A stretch of DNA of 64,000 nt from Botryococcus braunii (lineage: Eukaryota; Chlorophyta; Trebouxiophyceae). Made by a program: the position numbers and the translations under genes. The DNA is taken from positions 257,825-321,824 of the forward strand of contig KV908399.1 in NCBI GenBank assembly GCA_002005505.1, written 5' to 3'. The notes under the pieces are model-generated. The model was not told the DNA's origin, did not search any database, and was given only the letters and a program-made list of their open reading frames with translations. Below, piece after piece: positions 1-13,571 of this stretch (position 1 is the stretch's first letter; every line of letters starts with the position of its first letter).

Positions 1-5
1 CTCTC

Positions 6-47
<42 letters not shown>

Positions 48-119
48 TCTCTCTCTCTCTCTCCTCTCTCCTCTCTCTCTCTCTCTCCCCTCCTCTCCCC
101 CCCCCCCTCCCCCCTCCCT

Positions 120-151
<32 letters not shown>

Positions 152-180
152 CCCCCCCCCCTCCCTCTCCACCCTCCCCC
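1..180. repeat. C-rich / (CT)n low-complexity tract
   Basis: The window opens in almost pure C runs broken by CT dinucleotides, with long uninterrupted C homopolymers. On the complementary strand this is a G-rich, quadruplex-prone tract. No coding signal is seen. Confidence 0.95.
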
Positions 181-2145
181 TCTTTTTCCGCCGTCGTCCC
201 AGCATTCTCCCTCCCCTCTGCCCTCCTCGCTCGTCTTCCCTCTGTCCCTCCTCTCTCGCCTTCCCTCCTGAACCACCCCGACCTTTTTTCCAAGTTAAGC
301 CGTAACTCCCATAGGGAAGCCACAAGATTTGCAACACGGGGGCTTTGCAACACAGTATGAGTGCCTTCACTTGCTAGATTGTGGTTGTTTCAGAAGAGCG
401 GGAGGGGCTTTGGAGCCTTTCCCAGCAACGGCCTGCAGGCAATCAGCATTCTAGGCCTCCATGTGGAGGGCCGTGTCTGGGGAACACTTCCTGCCATGAA
501 CACTGCATCAATCGTCTTTGAAGGACTGCCGTCAAGGGTTGAAGCCAGACCAAGATTTGTGAGGGATTGCTCACTTTGTTATGTTACAAGGGCGATGGCG
601 CCAGCTTGGCTGGAGTTGCGGAAGCATCATGCAATATACCTGTCTCCCACTCCTGAAAACGCATGTTCACCAGTTATGCATTCCTGTCGTGGGGCTTTGT
701 TCACCGCTTCTGCATGCCTGTGGGAAAAGAGCAGGGCTTCAAAAGGTTTCATCCAATTTTGGAATGACACTTTGGCTTTTTGATGGTCCCTGGCTGGGTT
801 TAAGCAAGTGAAGGGTCTATTCTAGCAAGAAGCAGGAGAAGCTGTTGGAAGAGGAGAAACAAGGGGAAGCGAAGATGGTTGAGACGGGGGGGCAGGGCTG
901 GGAGCGGATGAGGGCTTTGTGCTGGGCTCTGCGGGGGGAATTAAAAAGAAAAAGACACGCGGTGGCAAAAGAGCGCGAGAGAAGTGAGTCCCACAGCCCT
1001 CTCGTTTTCCCGCACTCCCACAGCCCTCTTCTTCTCCTGCAATCCAGAATTAAAGGAGGAACAAGAGCAAGAACGAGACAGGGCAAGGGACTTCGTAAAG
1101 TTTGTTCAGAGGAGGTACAGGAAAGGAAAGGAAAGGAAAGGGAAGCACACATGAGGGATGAGGGTGTGGTGTTTGAGGATTGATGGGCAGAGGGAGGGGG
1201 GAGGGGGGAGGGGCAGGAGGAGGGACCCCTCTCTTGGTTCTGCACTCTGCAAAGACTTTCCACTTCTCCAGTTCTCGTAATGAATGTCTTGAATGTCAGG
1301 TCGTTCTTGTGAGGTAGTTGACAGTGCTCGAGCAACCTATCTGTCAAGTGCCATGGTGTGGAGGGCCTCCCTGTCCTTCTTTGTGAATCCAAAGCGGTGT
1401 GTGCGCGCAAGTGCCTGCTGCCCTAAAGTTGTGCTATCTGTCATGTGTGGGATCTGGCATACTCTTACAAGTGTTTAAGCCAACAGCCGTTGGAATCAAT
1501 GAGGTCGCCAAACAACGATGATGATGGTGTCGTTGGGCTTGTCGTGAAGCTGGTGCAAACTGTCAAACGGGGCCTAACAATGTTTAATAGGCTTGTTGGT
1601 GATCACGGAAGGCTGAGAGCCTGCACAAGGCTTGTGCTGTGGCAGGGAAGGGAGAAGACAAAGGAAAGTTTTTGAGAAATGTCCGGGACAACGGATCTGG
1701 AGCGAGGGCCAAGGAGTGGGAAAGGAGGCTGTGTGGCTTGGTGGATGCAAAGGAGGAGGGGAGAGAGTAGGCGCATGATAGAGTGGGGACAGGAGGGGAG
1801 GGGTGGAGCATGGGACAGGGCAGGGAGGAAATACGGAGATGGAAGAGAGAGGGTTGGCCCTGCCAGGTCTCCCCATGCCTGTCCCAAAGTGACGTGCTTC
1901 TTGCTTGCCGCCTGTCTCATCCCCTGCCCTGCATTCACCTTTAAAAAAACTAACTGGGCTTGTTATCTTTTCTTCCTCCTATGACCTTCCCCCTTGTTGG
2001 ACTTCCAGTTTTCTCAGCTGTTCCACTTATTTCACTAAATTTGGACATCGAGAGTATTATACATGGAAAGTATTATTACAGGAACTTCTCACCCAATCCC
2101 GCTGGCACATGGCATGCCCCAAGAGGGCTGTGGAAGATGATGCAG
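181..2145. other. No supported gene; possible intron or upstream exons of the ZGPAT-like gene
   Basis: Several open frames of 60-200 codons overlap here on both strands, but none shows a recognisable domain or a convincing pair of splice sites. The purine-rich stretch at about 840-1240 opens frames on both strands by composition alone. The gene that follows enters mid-protein, so upstream exons (CCCH finger, Tudor-like, G-patch) would be expected here or before the window. I searched for a G-patch glycine pattern and did not find one. Confidence 0.5.
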
Positions 2146-2673
2146 GAAGTTTGCATCGGCGGCGCGGGCGGCGCGAGAGGAGGCACGAGATGCAGCGCAG
2201 CGGGATGCATTTTCTGAAGCACCGGGTGTGTTTGGCTTCATCAATCGACATTTGGGGGATGCTTCGAAAGCAGCTGAGGTGGTGCGCTACCAAACTGGAG
2301 ACTCCCCGGCCGCCTGGCATGCCAAGAGCAACAGGCTGAGGGGTGCAGAGGCGCCATCTCCGTACTTTGGAGGCCAGCCACCGCCCCACAGCAAGCAGGG
2401 GCCTCACCCCACAGATCGGAGGTCCCTGGTTGCCCAGCAGGTACCCCCCCCCCCCGGGGCCCCAAAACATTCCCTCATTTCTCCCCCTAACGCTCTATGC
2501 GCGTCTGTATGTTCGCACACACATGAGCGATGGCCTGGACGTAAAGCATTCCTATGTGCCTGGGTGTGCGTATGCCTGTGTGCGTAAAGGGGGGGAAGAG
2601 ATGGGGGGGGGAAAGAGGGAGAGGGGGGGGGGGAGAGAGGGAGAGGGGGGGAGAGAGAGAGAGAGGGGGGGGG

Positions 2674-2766
<93 letters not shown>

Positions 2767-2808
2767 TCGGTGCGTGTGTGAGCGAGAAAGAGAGAGCGAG
2801 AGAGGGGG

Positions 2809-2889
<81 letters not shown>

Positions 2890-2910
2890 CGTGCGTGCGT
2901 GCGTGCGTGC

Positions 2911-2972
<62 letters not shown>

Positions 2973-4721
2973 ACCTACTCCCTGCCCAGTTCCGCCACGA
3001 ACTTTGGTATCACGAGTTCTCGTCTGGGTATGTCACTTCCTGATGCGTGCATCGGGTGTGCCTGAGTGTCAAGCAATTTCTCTACAGGGTGTGATGGAGT
3101 TGGATGTGAAAAGCGACTCGGGCGAAGAGGAGGGGGCCTACTTGATTTACATCAAGTCCGGTAGTTCGCTGGTCCCAAGCTCTTGCCCCCCGCTGGGCCT
3201 GGGAAGGTTAGGGTTGATAGAGTAAGGGCGTTCAGTTCCGTGAGATGCACGTGTCCTTCATGGTGGGATGCGCTGGGTACGATGAAGGGGGGAGGAGGCA
3301 TGTGATGACTGGGGAGGGGGACCGCTTCATGTTAGATTTCGGACCATGCAGGTAGCTATAGTGCGCTGTTCTTCAGGTTGGCTCACGTGATACTCTGATC
3401 AAGAGCACGAGGGGTGCTGGCCAGGATGCTGTGGATGCAGCTAAGCAACGGGTCGCTCGCCTCAAAGAGATGGCTAACAGAAACCGTGCAAATAAAGTCA
3501 TTTCTGCGCAGGTTTGCTCCCCGCACCCCGCACCTTTCCCACCCGCGGTCAACCCCGTGCATGTCTTGTTTAGCATACTTTGCACAGCTTGACCCATCTC
3601 TGCCGGAATGATTTGTGTGCCATCTGCCTGCCATGTGCTGGGGAGAACTGGGCGTCAGTCTGCCAACACACAAAGGGTTTGGAACTTGCCGCTGCCTAAG
3701 GTCCTGTCAGGTTGGGGCAGTGGAGAGCTTGGACTGTATGGCTGGCCGTGACATTGCGTCGATGCTCGATCCTTTACATGCAGACATAGAAGGATCCAAA
3801 TTTACATGTCCGAGCTAGGATTGGTAATGGCATGCTGTTTTGCATAAACGTCTGATGCTAGGCCGCGCAGGACGTTGGATAGGTTCAATCTTCAAAGCTT
3901 GACTTCTAACCCAAGCCCATTGAACAACACCAAACAGGATGAGAATCAACCCCTGAACCCCGTGAATGAACGCCCTGGCCCCTGATCTATACTTCATGCA
4001 AATAACCCCCTGAAAATAACCCCAGCTCGTTGAGATTGGAAAGAGCATGCGCAATGAAAAGCCCGGGTCTTCTTGTCTCATTTGGTATACATGTACACGG
4101 GTGTTGCCTCGGAGCCCTGTTGAAGTGCCCTCCATACTGTACACACAGTGCATGGGCAATGGCCTGGTGAACGCGCATGAGCCTGCACCTGTATCACGCT
4201 GCACACACGGCATGGCAACATTAACAATGGCCTTTCCCTCGCCAGTATGAATAACGCTACTACATCAAGATATACACATATGCATAAGCGTAGACAAGCG
4301 CATGGCCATGGCTACATGCACCTGCATCACCGCATATATAGCACCAATGTGAACAGCTACATGCACCTGCACTTTCATGTAGTCTGCTCCTACTTTTTCC
4401 TCTAAAAGCCCTTTGGCCAGTAGCCGTGTGCACCCTTGAAGTGTCACGGAAGGCTGGATCACAGAGAGCCCCGAGTTTGTTCACGTCCTCTTGAAGTGCG
4501 TTGTGTTCTCACTCACTCATACAGGAATTGGAGTCTCAGCTGGCCATTGTTTCCAGTGAGGTTCCTTTGACGGGCTTTTTAGATGCTTTTTTTTGGGGGT
4601 CTAGGTCATGCATGAGCTGAAAGAGGCCAATGAGGCCTTAAGAGCGGCAGAAGCAGCACATTCAAACACACAAAAGGCTATTCACGATAAGGAACGCCAG
4701 AAGAAGTGGATGAAGTTCTGA
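2146..4721 (+). CDS. ZGPAT-like CCCH/G-patch protein, C-terminal exons (5' partial)
   Basis: Four phase-compatible exons are visible: about 2146-2440, 3377-3511, 4525-4560 and 4605-4721 (stop TGA). The first encodes an Ala/Arg-rich stretch, then GVFGFINRHLG, which resembles the 'VFDFLN..L' segment that follows the G-patch in animal ZGPAT and plant CCCH/G-patch proteins. The remaining exons encode a coiled coil (RVARLKEMANRNRANK, ELESQLAIVSSE) ending QKKWMKF, much like the 'HKKMTEF' end of ZGPAT. Family members are nuclear RNA- or transcription-associated proteins. The joins 2440/3377, 3511/4525 and 4560/4605 are all phase 0. The zinc finger and G-patch were not found, so the gene enters incomplete. 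The intron at 2441-3376 holds a large GA/GT microsatellite. The identity rests on motif resemblance, not a search. Confidence 0.7.
2587..2970. repeat. Compound (G)n/(GA)n/(GCGT)n/(GT)n microsatellite
   Basis: Poly-G and GA blocks are followed by a second long GA block, a short GCGT run and a pure GT tract. The whole lies in the intron between the first two recognisable ZGPAT-like exons. Long open frames across it (Arg-Glu, Ser-Leu or Cys-Val repeats) are artefacts of the dinucleotide composition. Confidence 0.97.
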
Positions 4722-5338
4722 GGCACTCGGGGACCCTTGCATCGGGCAGTGCCATGCATCACCAACGCACTACAAAACTAAGTAGCTTCTATGTGGGAAG
4801 ACTGTGCTCCCTTAAGGCAGCACAGTCGTTTACTAGCTCTGTTGGTGCCGCCAACCTCCATTTCGTGCCTACGGGGCTGCCTCACGTGCTGCTATGGACA
4901 AGCAGATGCCGGCATGTACGCAGTCTGAGATCAAGTGTGAGCTTACACTTAAGCATGTGCATTACCCAGCATACGTGTGGTATTGTATACACGACCGTAT
5001 TCCGCTCGCATGAGAAAAATTGGACTGAGGGTTTCCCACATGTGTGGAATGTACATGCCATTCACATTGCATATGTATGCATCTCCCCATATGTACACTG
5101 ACAGGATGTACACATGATACACTACTTACCCCTGATGAGGTTTCCAAGTTCGACCTTATTTGCCAATGTGGAAAGGCCGACAGTCATAGGGTCATGGAGT
5201 GTAAGTGAGACGTGGAGTCTGCAGGATTTGGAACCATGGGGCGAACCAACATGTCCCAATTGGATGTTGGTCCGGACCAGATGAACGGGATGAACCCTGC
5301 AAAGATATTGGAGGATTAATATAGATACTATCCTATTA
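4722..5338. other. Intergenic stretch, nothing recognised
   Basis: This follows the ZGPAT-like stop codon. Short open frames on both strands lack splice support or recognisable content. It is likely the 3' UTR of the upstream gene followed by spacer. Confidence 0.5.
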
Positions 5339-5729
5339 CCGTACCGTCGCAAAAGATTGACCCTTATTTTTGTTTTGACCCCCCAAAAAACCCGATTTAT
5401 TAATTAAAAATAAGAAATAATCCTAAAAATAATGGCGCAAATTATTGACCCCCACTCTCAAGACAGTTAAAAATATTCTTAATATCCTCATATCCTAAGC
5501 TTTATCAGCAATGAATAACACTTAATTGGCCCAAACCTTCATCACCGAATTTTTATATGATGTCAAAGTGTCTCGAGAACTCTCCTACACCTCGTAGGCG
5601 TCCGTATGCTGGAAAAAATTCCAGAAAATAATGTCGCAAAATATTGACCCCCCTCAAACGGCGGTTTATTCATAAATTTAATTTTGACCCCCAAAAAACG
5701 TCGTGGGTCAATATTTTGCGACGGTACGG
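5339..5729. mobile_element. MITE-like element with 25-bp terminal inverted repeats and TA target site
   Basis: The left end, starting CCGTACCGTCGCAAAA, and the right end, finishing TTTTGCGACGGTACGG, are inverted copies over 25 bp with one mismatch. TA flanks both sides (5337-5338 and 5730-5731), as expected for Tc1/mariner-type insertion. The 391-bp interior is AT-rich and has no transposase frame. It carries internal copies of a 'gcaaaatattgaccccc' motif at about 5435-5455 and 5634-5652, plus related 'ttttgacccccaaaaaacg' segments. This fits a non-autonomous DNA transposon. Superfamily assignment from the TA site is inference. Confidence 0.85.
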
Positions 5730-5731
5730 TA

Positions 5732-6268
5732 TATTAAGATTGGCATACTATGCTATTATATTAAGATTAATATATGAGTTTTTGAACAAACCCTTGAAAA
5801 CCCCGAAACAAACCGAACTGAATCGTGATGAGAGACACTGGGAAGGGTAGCCTTGTTCATCACATGTGAAGACAATTGTCTTTCTTTCGAAGGAATTCAT
5901 GGGTGCCGTGCACAGATGGCTGTTTGCCTGCTCCTCTGTTCCTTTTCGGTGTCATGTTCCTTCAAGTTGGTTCCTCTAACTCTCTCCATCCTCGTTGGTT
6001 ATGTGCCACTGTCTGCGTTCGCTTTTGGCCTCTGGCTTCGAAAAATTCTGCAAACCGGCATGTATGGCACATGCTTTGGGATCAGAGATATAATAGACTT
6101 TATATGTGACAAGGCGGCGCCCTACACTGGAGCACTGCACGAGAGTTTTAAAAGGTTGCCTGACAGTTATTCACACGTCAAGGCTTACACTTGTCGTGTA
6201 AGGCAGTGTCAGGAATGTGATGTTGCATGCGTGCCCCCATGTATGTGTATTGTGTGTTGTGTGTGTTG

Positions 6269-6317
<49 letters not shown>

Positions 6318-7835
6318 CGTGTGTGTGTGTGCGTGTTGGGGTTCTTATGGGATGGGGCAGAGGATTGCCATGCATGGTATATGCTTGTAACTTAGTAGAA
6401 CTCAGCCTGCAAACTTCCTCCCCGTTCAACTCATTGACCAACAGTCTCAAGTCCCAACCGGTCTCCAGCTTTCCACATGTTGTTGAGAGTGCATGTAGTG
6501 AGGGGTGTGGATACATGGGGCTGGGTCGCATAAGGGTGAATGGATTGGATAAGCCTCGGCGCGCCGCCAATGTAGAGACTAGGGCTGACAGGGAGCACTG
6601 GTGGTATAATGCGGAAGGATGCGCAATGAGCAGCCTCTTTCAACGGATTCCGATTCGGACTTCGGGATCAGTCGGTTTTCAGAGTATGTCGGATTCACCG
6701 TGCTGATGATTTAGCTGGCAAAGCCAGCCTGGCTTGTCCGGGACAAGTTGTCCCTGTTCACCTGTCCTGCACGGTTGTAACGGCGACGGTGTCCCGTAAA
6801 GGAAGGACCGGGCAAGGCTCGCGCGTCCCGGCACTTCGAGAACAGAAGTAAATAGTGTTATATCTACAAATTATCTGAATCACTCACTGTGAAAGTCATC
6901 CTGCGGATCTGTTACGCTACCAGTAACGTCTGAACGACATCTGTCGAACTCAATGTTCCGACCCATACATGGTATTAAAACCATCTAATGACACTCGAAT
7001 CCATACGAAGTGGCCTTCCAAAAAATTATCAAGAATTCTATTTTTTTGCCGTTAAACGATTTTGAGTTACGGGTCGCTTCCCTGTGCAACTGGAAGAGCA
7101 GCTACTCCACATAGATAGTGCTCGGAAGCAAAGCCTTTAAGCCTTTGTGCAAAACGTCACCTCTTTATTACGTGACTTCATGTCCTAGTAGACTGCACCC
7201 TTTAATGAAGAACGAGCAGACCCCTACAATCTGGAGGACCGCATTGTTATGCATATGTGCCATAAATGTACATCAAGGTAGCATTACAACCAACTGCGAG
7301 ATTCTCCTTTTCTAAATTATCAAAACTAAAAGCCTGGGTGATTTCTCAGTTAAGTCACGACCAAATGGCGATGCGAACAGAAGAGTTCTGGCTGACCTCA
7401 CCAGCACCATACAGGTCTGTTGCTTCTTTGTCCACATTGATCATCACGCAAGGAACTCAGAAAGTATAAATCAGTCAAATCATTGCGAACCAGTTCCCTG
7501 TAAATGGTAGCGTACATTTCTTCTTCATTTATGCCTGCTTAACATTGTTTTTCAAGTGGGCCATGGGATCGGCATTCTGGAGGCCTCAAGTAGTGAAGAG
7601 GTTTTTGAGTTAAATGTGAACCATCCTAACTGCAAACCACGTAAAGGAGTTACTTATAGGGGGAGAAAGTGGCGGATCCCTCTGGAGGAGATCTGCAAAA
7701 TAATGTTAGTGGGTCGTATCAGGTCTCGAATTATTTCTCCAATGGTATTAAAAGGTTTTTCAGCAGGCTGGTATCCAGCTACTATTTACCGTGGAGCTCT
7801 TAAGTACGCCTTTAACAGACCCAATTTCCATACAG
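5732..7835. other. No confirmed exon; presumed upstream region of the GPI-anchored gene
   Basis: The next gene starts mid-protein at 7836, so its 5' exons should lie here. Weak candidates are an ATG at about 5916 opening a hydrophobic run (MAVCLLLCSFSVSC) and an open frame of 115 codons at 7556-7903. Neither has a splice phase that can be joined confidently to the phase-0 acceptor at 7836. A (GT)n block sits near 6277-6335. Confidence 0.4.
6277..6335. repeat. (GT)n microsatellite
   Basis: A dinucleotide GT tract with minor GCGT interruptions in non-coding sequence. Confidence 0.93.
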
Positions 7836-9753
<1,918 letters not shown>

Positions 9754-11199
9754 ATTCCTTCAGCACATAAGTTGTGAAAGGTCATTGGGCGCCGCTGTTA
9801 TTATATATAATTGTCCTATTAGTTAATGTTGGCAGCAGGTGTGCGACTTAAACCGACCCCGTGCCATACAGAACAGAGCCATAGGTGTAAGTATCGACAC
9901 TTAGTCCTTGTCCGTCTTTGTTGCCATGATATCTGCTCCTGCACGGTATGTAATTGCTGTGAGTCAATGTTCACACCTTATCAGTACCTTGGAAAAGGGA
10001 GCCATATGGAGCCATATGCATGCCAAAAGGTCTGACGCAAATCCAAGCGGCAGTCCCAAATCTGATGGTACCTTAAGTCCTATCTCTACATGTGGCATAT
10101 GTTTTCATGTGCAGTAATTACGTTTATAAAGGCATTGGGAATGTTGGCAAATCTGGAAAAACCCCATTTTACCAGGTGTTGCTTAAGCGGCCGCATGCAT
10201 CATACCGTTATCCTTCTTTTGGCGTCTTTTACTCGTTGGAACACCAGATATCCTGGTTCGGATTCGATGGTTGCTTTCTGCACTATCTTTGGATTAGCCA
10301 AGTACGGGGCTTAGAAGACTTTCAGTAATACTGGAGTCAGTATTCCTAATTAAGCAAGAACAATGGAGACTTGATTATGCGGCCGCATGCACAAGGCGGT
10401 GGATACACATTGGGAGCATATCTTGTGAAGGCAGGAAAACACGAACTTTTGAATGGCTTGGAAGGTGAGGTGTGCTTGCTAGGGGCTGTACGTGATGGGG
10501 CAGGTTACAATATGTTCATCCCTGGCAATGACGGGACTCAGAACGGGTTGTGTTGAGCACAATAGGTCAATGAAAGTTGCAGTGAGCGGCTGAGGCAGCC
10601 TGCAGACCGTAGCCTGCAAGGCATTTTGCCTGCCTCCAGCATCCACGTATCTTTTCCAACTTAAATAATTCTGTAAAAGGCACTACATCTCGTACTTGTA
10701 AGGCATCCCATCCCATGCAGTATGTCCTCAATTCCGAACTCCTGGCGACGAAGGGCCTTCAGGCCTGCATATCATGTTGATATGCCCGGAAGAGAAAGTT
10801 CAGCAGCACCCCAGACTTGCAAAGGAACGGAAATTACCCCCTCTCGACAGGTACATATGCTTCACTTTCTGTTCAAGTACATTCGAAGTTGGCTCGTCTT
10901 GTACTGCTACCAAATTCCGGTATTCGACATTAGGCATTATGATTGTATGTACGCCTCCTAATCCACTTCCAGGCACACACTCATCCATCTCCGCCCTTTC
11001 AGTATGATGCTTGAAATTCTTCATCTACATTCTTTCATTCATTCAGCAGCATCACAACAGCATTACATTCAGCAGCCTTCTTCAGCCTTTCAGCGGCCAA
11101 GCTCCTACTCCCTCCCTGGTCGTCGTTTTACAAGCATCCACGACTACTTACAAGCGGGCAATCCCAGGTAAATAATGCCAACACTTGGATCCAGTCTAT
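9754..11199. other. Intergenic or intronic, nothing recognised
   Basis: Open frames of 60-80 codons occur, including a very Cys-rich one at 9826-10035. They overlap one another, have no domain match that I can recognise, and lack convincing splice sites. Confidence 0.4.
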
Positions 11200-11639
11200 G
11201 CTAATCTTTATTTGACGGGTCCGGGACAAAATTGACTGCTTTGAGTGCATTGTGACCGGTTTTCCAAACAGTGCCCCCCGGTTCGTCAATATGACCCATG
11301 TTGACGGGGCTAAAATAATATGTGTCCGATGGAAACACGTCATAAATATGATCCATGAAAAGTCCGCACTCCAGTTTTCTGTCGATTCCGGCAAATAGGC
11401 AAATAGCAGTGGCCGGATTTCCGTTCTTCAGGGGGTGAAAAGACTGGATTTCGCTGAAAAGGACCCATTTACTCGGGAAAGGAACAAAAAGTGCGTACAA
11501 GCCGCTACAACGATGCGAGCCCGGGCAAGGAGCATTCAGCCCCACCCAGTACTTCCCGGAACAGGGAATGAAACTGTATTCCAATTCTTGGGAGTGTCAA
11601 AAGTTGAGTCTCGCCGTCACTTGCATGTGACGCAGAAGA

Positions 11640-11855
11640 ATGGCTTTCCCAGAGGGTTCGGAAGAGAATAACCCTACGGATAAGGTCAAGGCACGCTCTG
11701 ATGGGAGAGTTGACAAACACCAGGTGTCATTTAAAAATAAAATGCTTATTCAGATTACTCTTCTAGTGACGGCGGTCTTGTTTATCATTACACAGTTCAA
11801 CACGTGGTATATCTTGAAACCTCGGAAGACACGGCAAATCATCGTGTTAAGGTAG
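11640..11855 (+). CDS. Small single-membrane-span ORF, unknown
   Basis: A 71-codon frame opens with ATG and has a charged N-terminal half, SEENNPTDKVKARSDGRVD. One hydrophobic segment follows at about residues 36-58 (MLIQITLLVTAVLFIITQF), then a basic tail (KPRKTRQ). The layout would suit a small single-pass protein. I recognise no family. The frame fills exactly the gap where another plus-strand frame (11224-11670, then 11738-11960) is interrupted by stops. A minus-strand frame of about 130 codons also runs opposite 11201-11593. Coding status is therefore uncertain, and it could be chance or a decayed insertion. Confidence 0.25.
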   Translation: MAFPEGSEENNPTDKVKARSDGRVDKHQVSFKNKMLIQITLLVTAVLFIITQFNTWYILKPRKTRQIIVLR

Positions 11856-12966
11856 ATATCGGCCCCACTCGACTGAATTTTGGGAGATACGTCGTTTTGG
11901 TCTATTCTTATTACTCGTATGCCCACCTTTCCTCGACATCAAAGTTTCGAAAGCGCCGCTGATGGCAATGATTCGGCAGCTCGTCGCAGCATCCCTAGCC
12001 TTGTCTTTACATTTAAGTTATAACATGGGTAAAATAATATTGGGTTTGCATACTTACCTGCTTATTTGGTGTGGTACAGCATCAATTCCCACAATATGGC
12101 TCCTGGGTTGTCAGCCAGTGGGCAACGGCATGCTGGGGAATTTATGGCATCAGCGTCCGTGTTCCATTTACGAGCTCAACTTCCTGCAGTAAGCTAGCAG
12201 AATACTGATTACCCTGTTTATGTATTGGAGCCTTGTAGTGGGGGAGCTCCTGGAGGGTCAATCGGAAACAGCGCCATCCTGTTGAAGCACAAGTGCTTTT
12301 CTATTGCAAGCGCTGCCCTCCAAAGGTTGGCATTAATCACAGTTGAAGACAAGTTTAATACAGATTATTTACACTCTTAAAAGGGTTATCGGGAAAGTCA
12401 GATCAATGCATGCTATGTCGTGCAATGTCTGGGAGTTTGTTCAAGCAGTGCATTGCAATCATGGTGATCCACATGCCGCACAAACCACACCCTGGAGATA
12501 AAGAAGTAAGTACATAGTTGAACTAGGCCAAATGCTTGAGCCCCATGCAGCAGTCATAAGTGAGCAGCTAGCTTGACCTTTTCCATGTCAATGGCTTGCT
12601 CCATGGTTGGAGCAGTACGAAACGTTGTGAGGGGCGCTTAAACCCTGTCTAGACTAGAGTCCTTGTCGCATTTGATAATGTGCAATTGATTGCGCTCCCA
12701 AAGCCCTTTGCAGAGGGTGAGCGCCACCTCTGGGTCAGCTGATTGCAGTCATCAGGGTATTGCGAAGATGCTTTGGAGGGAGTTGACCGGGATATGTGTC
12801 AAGTAACTGCAGCAAATGGTCACCAGATAAATTTTGACTTATGGGAATATGGATGGCAGTGGCGGATGCACACTTGGGTGCATGCATGCCTGTCTCTCTC
12901 CCCCTGCCCCCCTCCCCACCGCTTTCTCTCTCTGTCTCCCCCCCCTCTCTCTCTCTGTGTGTGTGG

Positions 12967-13055
<89 letters not shown>

Positions 13056-13478
13056 TGTGTGTGGGGGGGGGGGTTGTGCGCGGGTGTACTTTTGCGGCAA
13101 TTGTATGTGTGTTTGCGCGCACATGTAGGTATGTGTGCATCCATGTGCACAGCTGGGGAGGATGACGAGAACAGAATGCACATAAGATAAGCGTTTGAGA
13201 TCTCTGTCCTCATGGCTCGACAAAGAATCGTATTACATGTATGATTTGTGTCCAAACCCAGTTTTCTGATAACTCACGTGCATCGATTGAAAGAATTGGC
13301 ATAAAGGAGGGATTCCTGCTCTGTGAGCCCTGCACTGCTGTTGTGGTGTTAGAGAAAGCACCATTTGTACCCGAGTGGTCCTTTCTATGAACATTGTGGC
13401 AAGTGCAGGTCACGGTCCCCGATGTTGGCTGCAAACAGTTTTTTAGAGTTAAACGGATTTTCATGCTTTCTATTGCAG
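11856..13478. other. No confirmed gene; possible signal-peptide exon near 11962
   Basis: An ATG at 11962 opens MAMIRQLVAASLALSLHLSY, followed by a possible donor (ATGG/GTAAAA). This resembles a signal-peptide exon, but no downstream exon could be joined confidently. The rest is non-coding and carries a GT microsatellite. Confidence 0.35.
12938..13072. repeat. (CT)n/(GT)n/(G)n compound microsatellite
   Basis: A short CT and C-rich block passes into a long GT tract that ends in a run of G. Confidence 0.96.
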
Positions 13479-13571
13479 CGAATTTTGGAGCATGGTAGCA
13501 ATGCCCGGAAAAACTTAAGGGTGTTACCGTCGTGTGCAGTGCGGACTGCCAATAATGGTTCCCGGTGCAAG
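13479..13571 (+). CDS. Candidate exon of a cysteine-containing secreted protein
   Basis: This is an in-frame exon of 31 codons with a good acceptor (tattgcag) and a strong donor (aag/gtaagt), phase 0 at both ends. It contains LRVLPSCAVRTANNGSRCK. The 'LP.C...C' arrangement resembles the last two cysteines of an eight-cysteine lipid-transfer domain. No partner exon was identified with confidence; a possible phase-0 acceptor lies near 13729. It sits between two other secreted-protein genes, which gives weak context support. Confidence 0.35.

Noticed and set aside
2552..3065. Open frames of Arg-Glu, Ser-Leu and Cys-Val repeats
   Set aside because: They are translations of GA and GT microsatellites, open in several frames and both strands. 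The same applies to every repeat block in the window.
3089..3206. Possible extra ZGPAT-like exon (ELDVKSDSGEEEG)
   Set aside because: Its donor phases do not match the phase-0 acceptor at 3377, whereas 2440 joins 3377 directly.
9826..10035. Very Cys-rich frame (CCHDICSCTVCNCC)
   Set aside because: Cysteine spacing fits no family I know, the start is unsupported and no splice sites fit.
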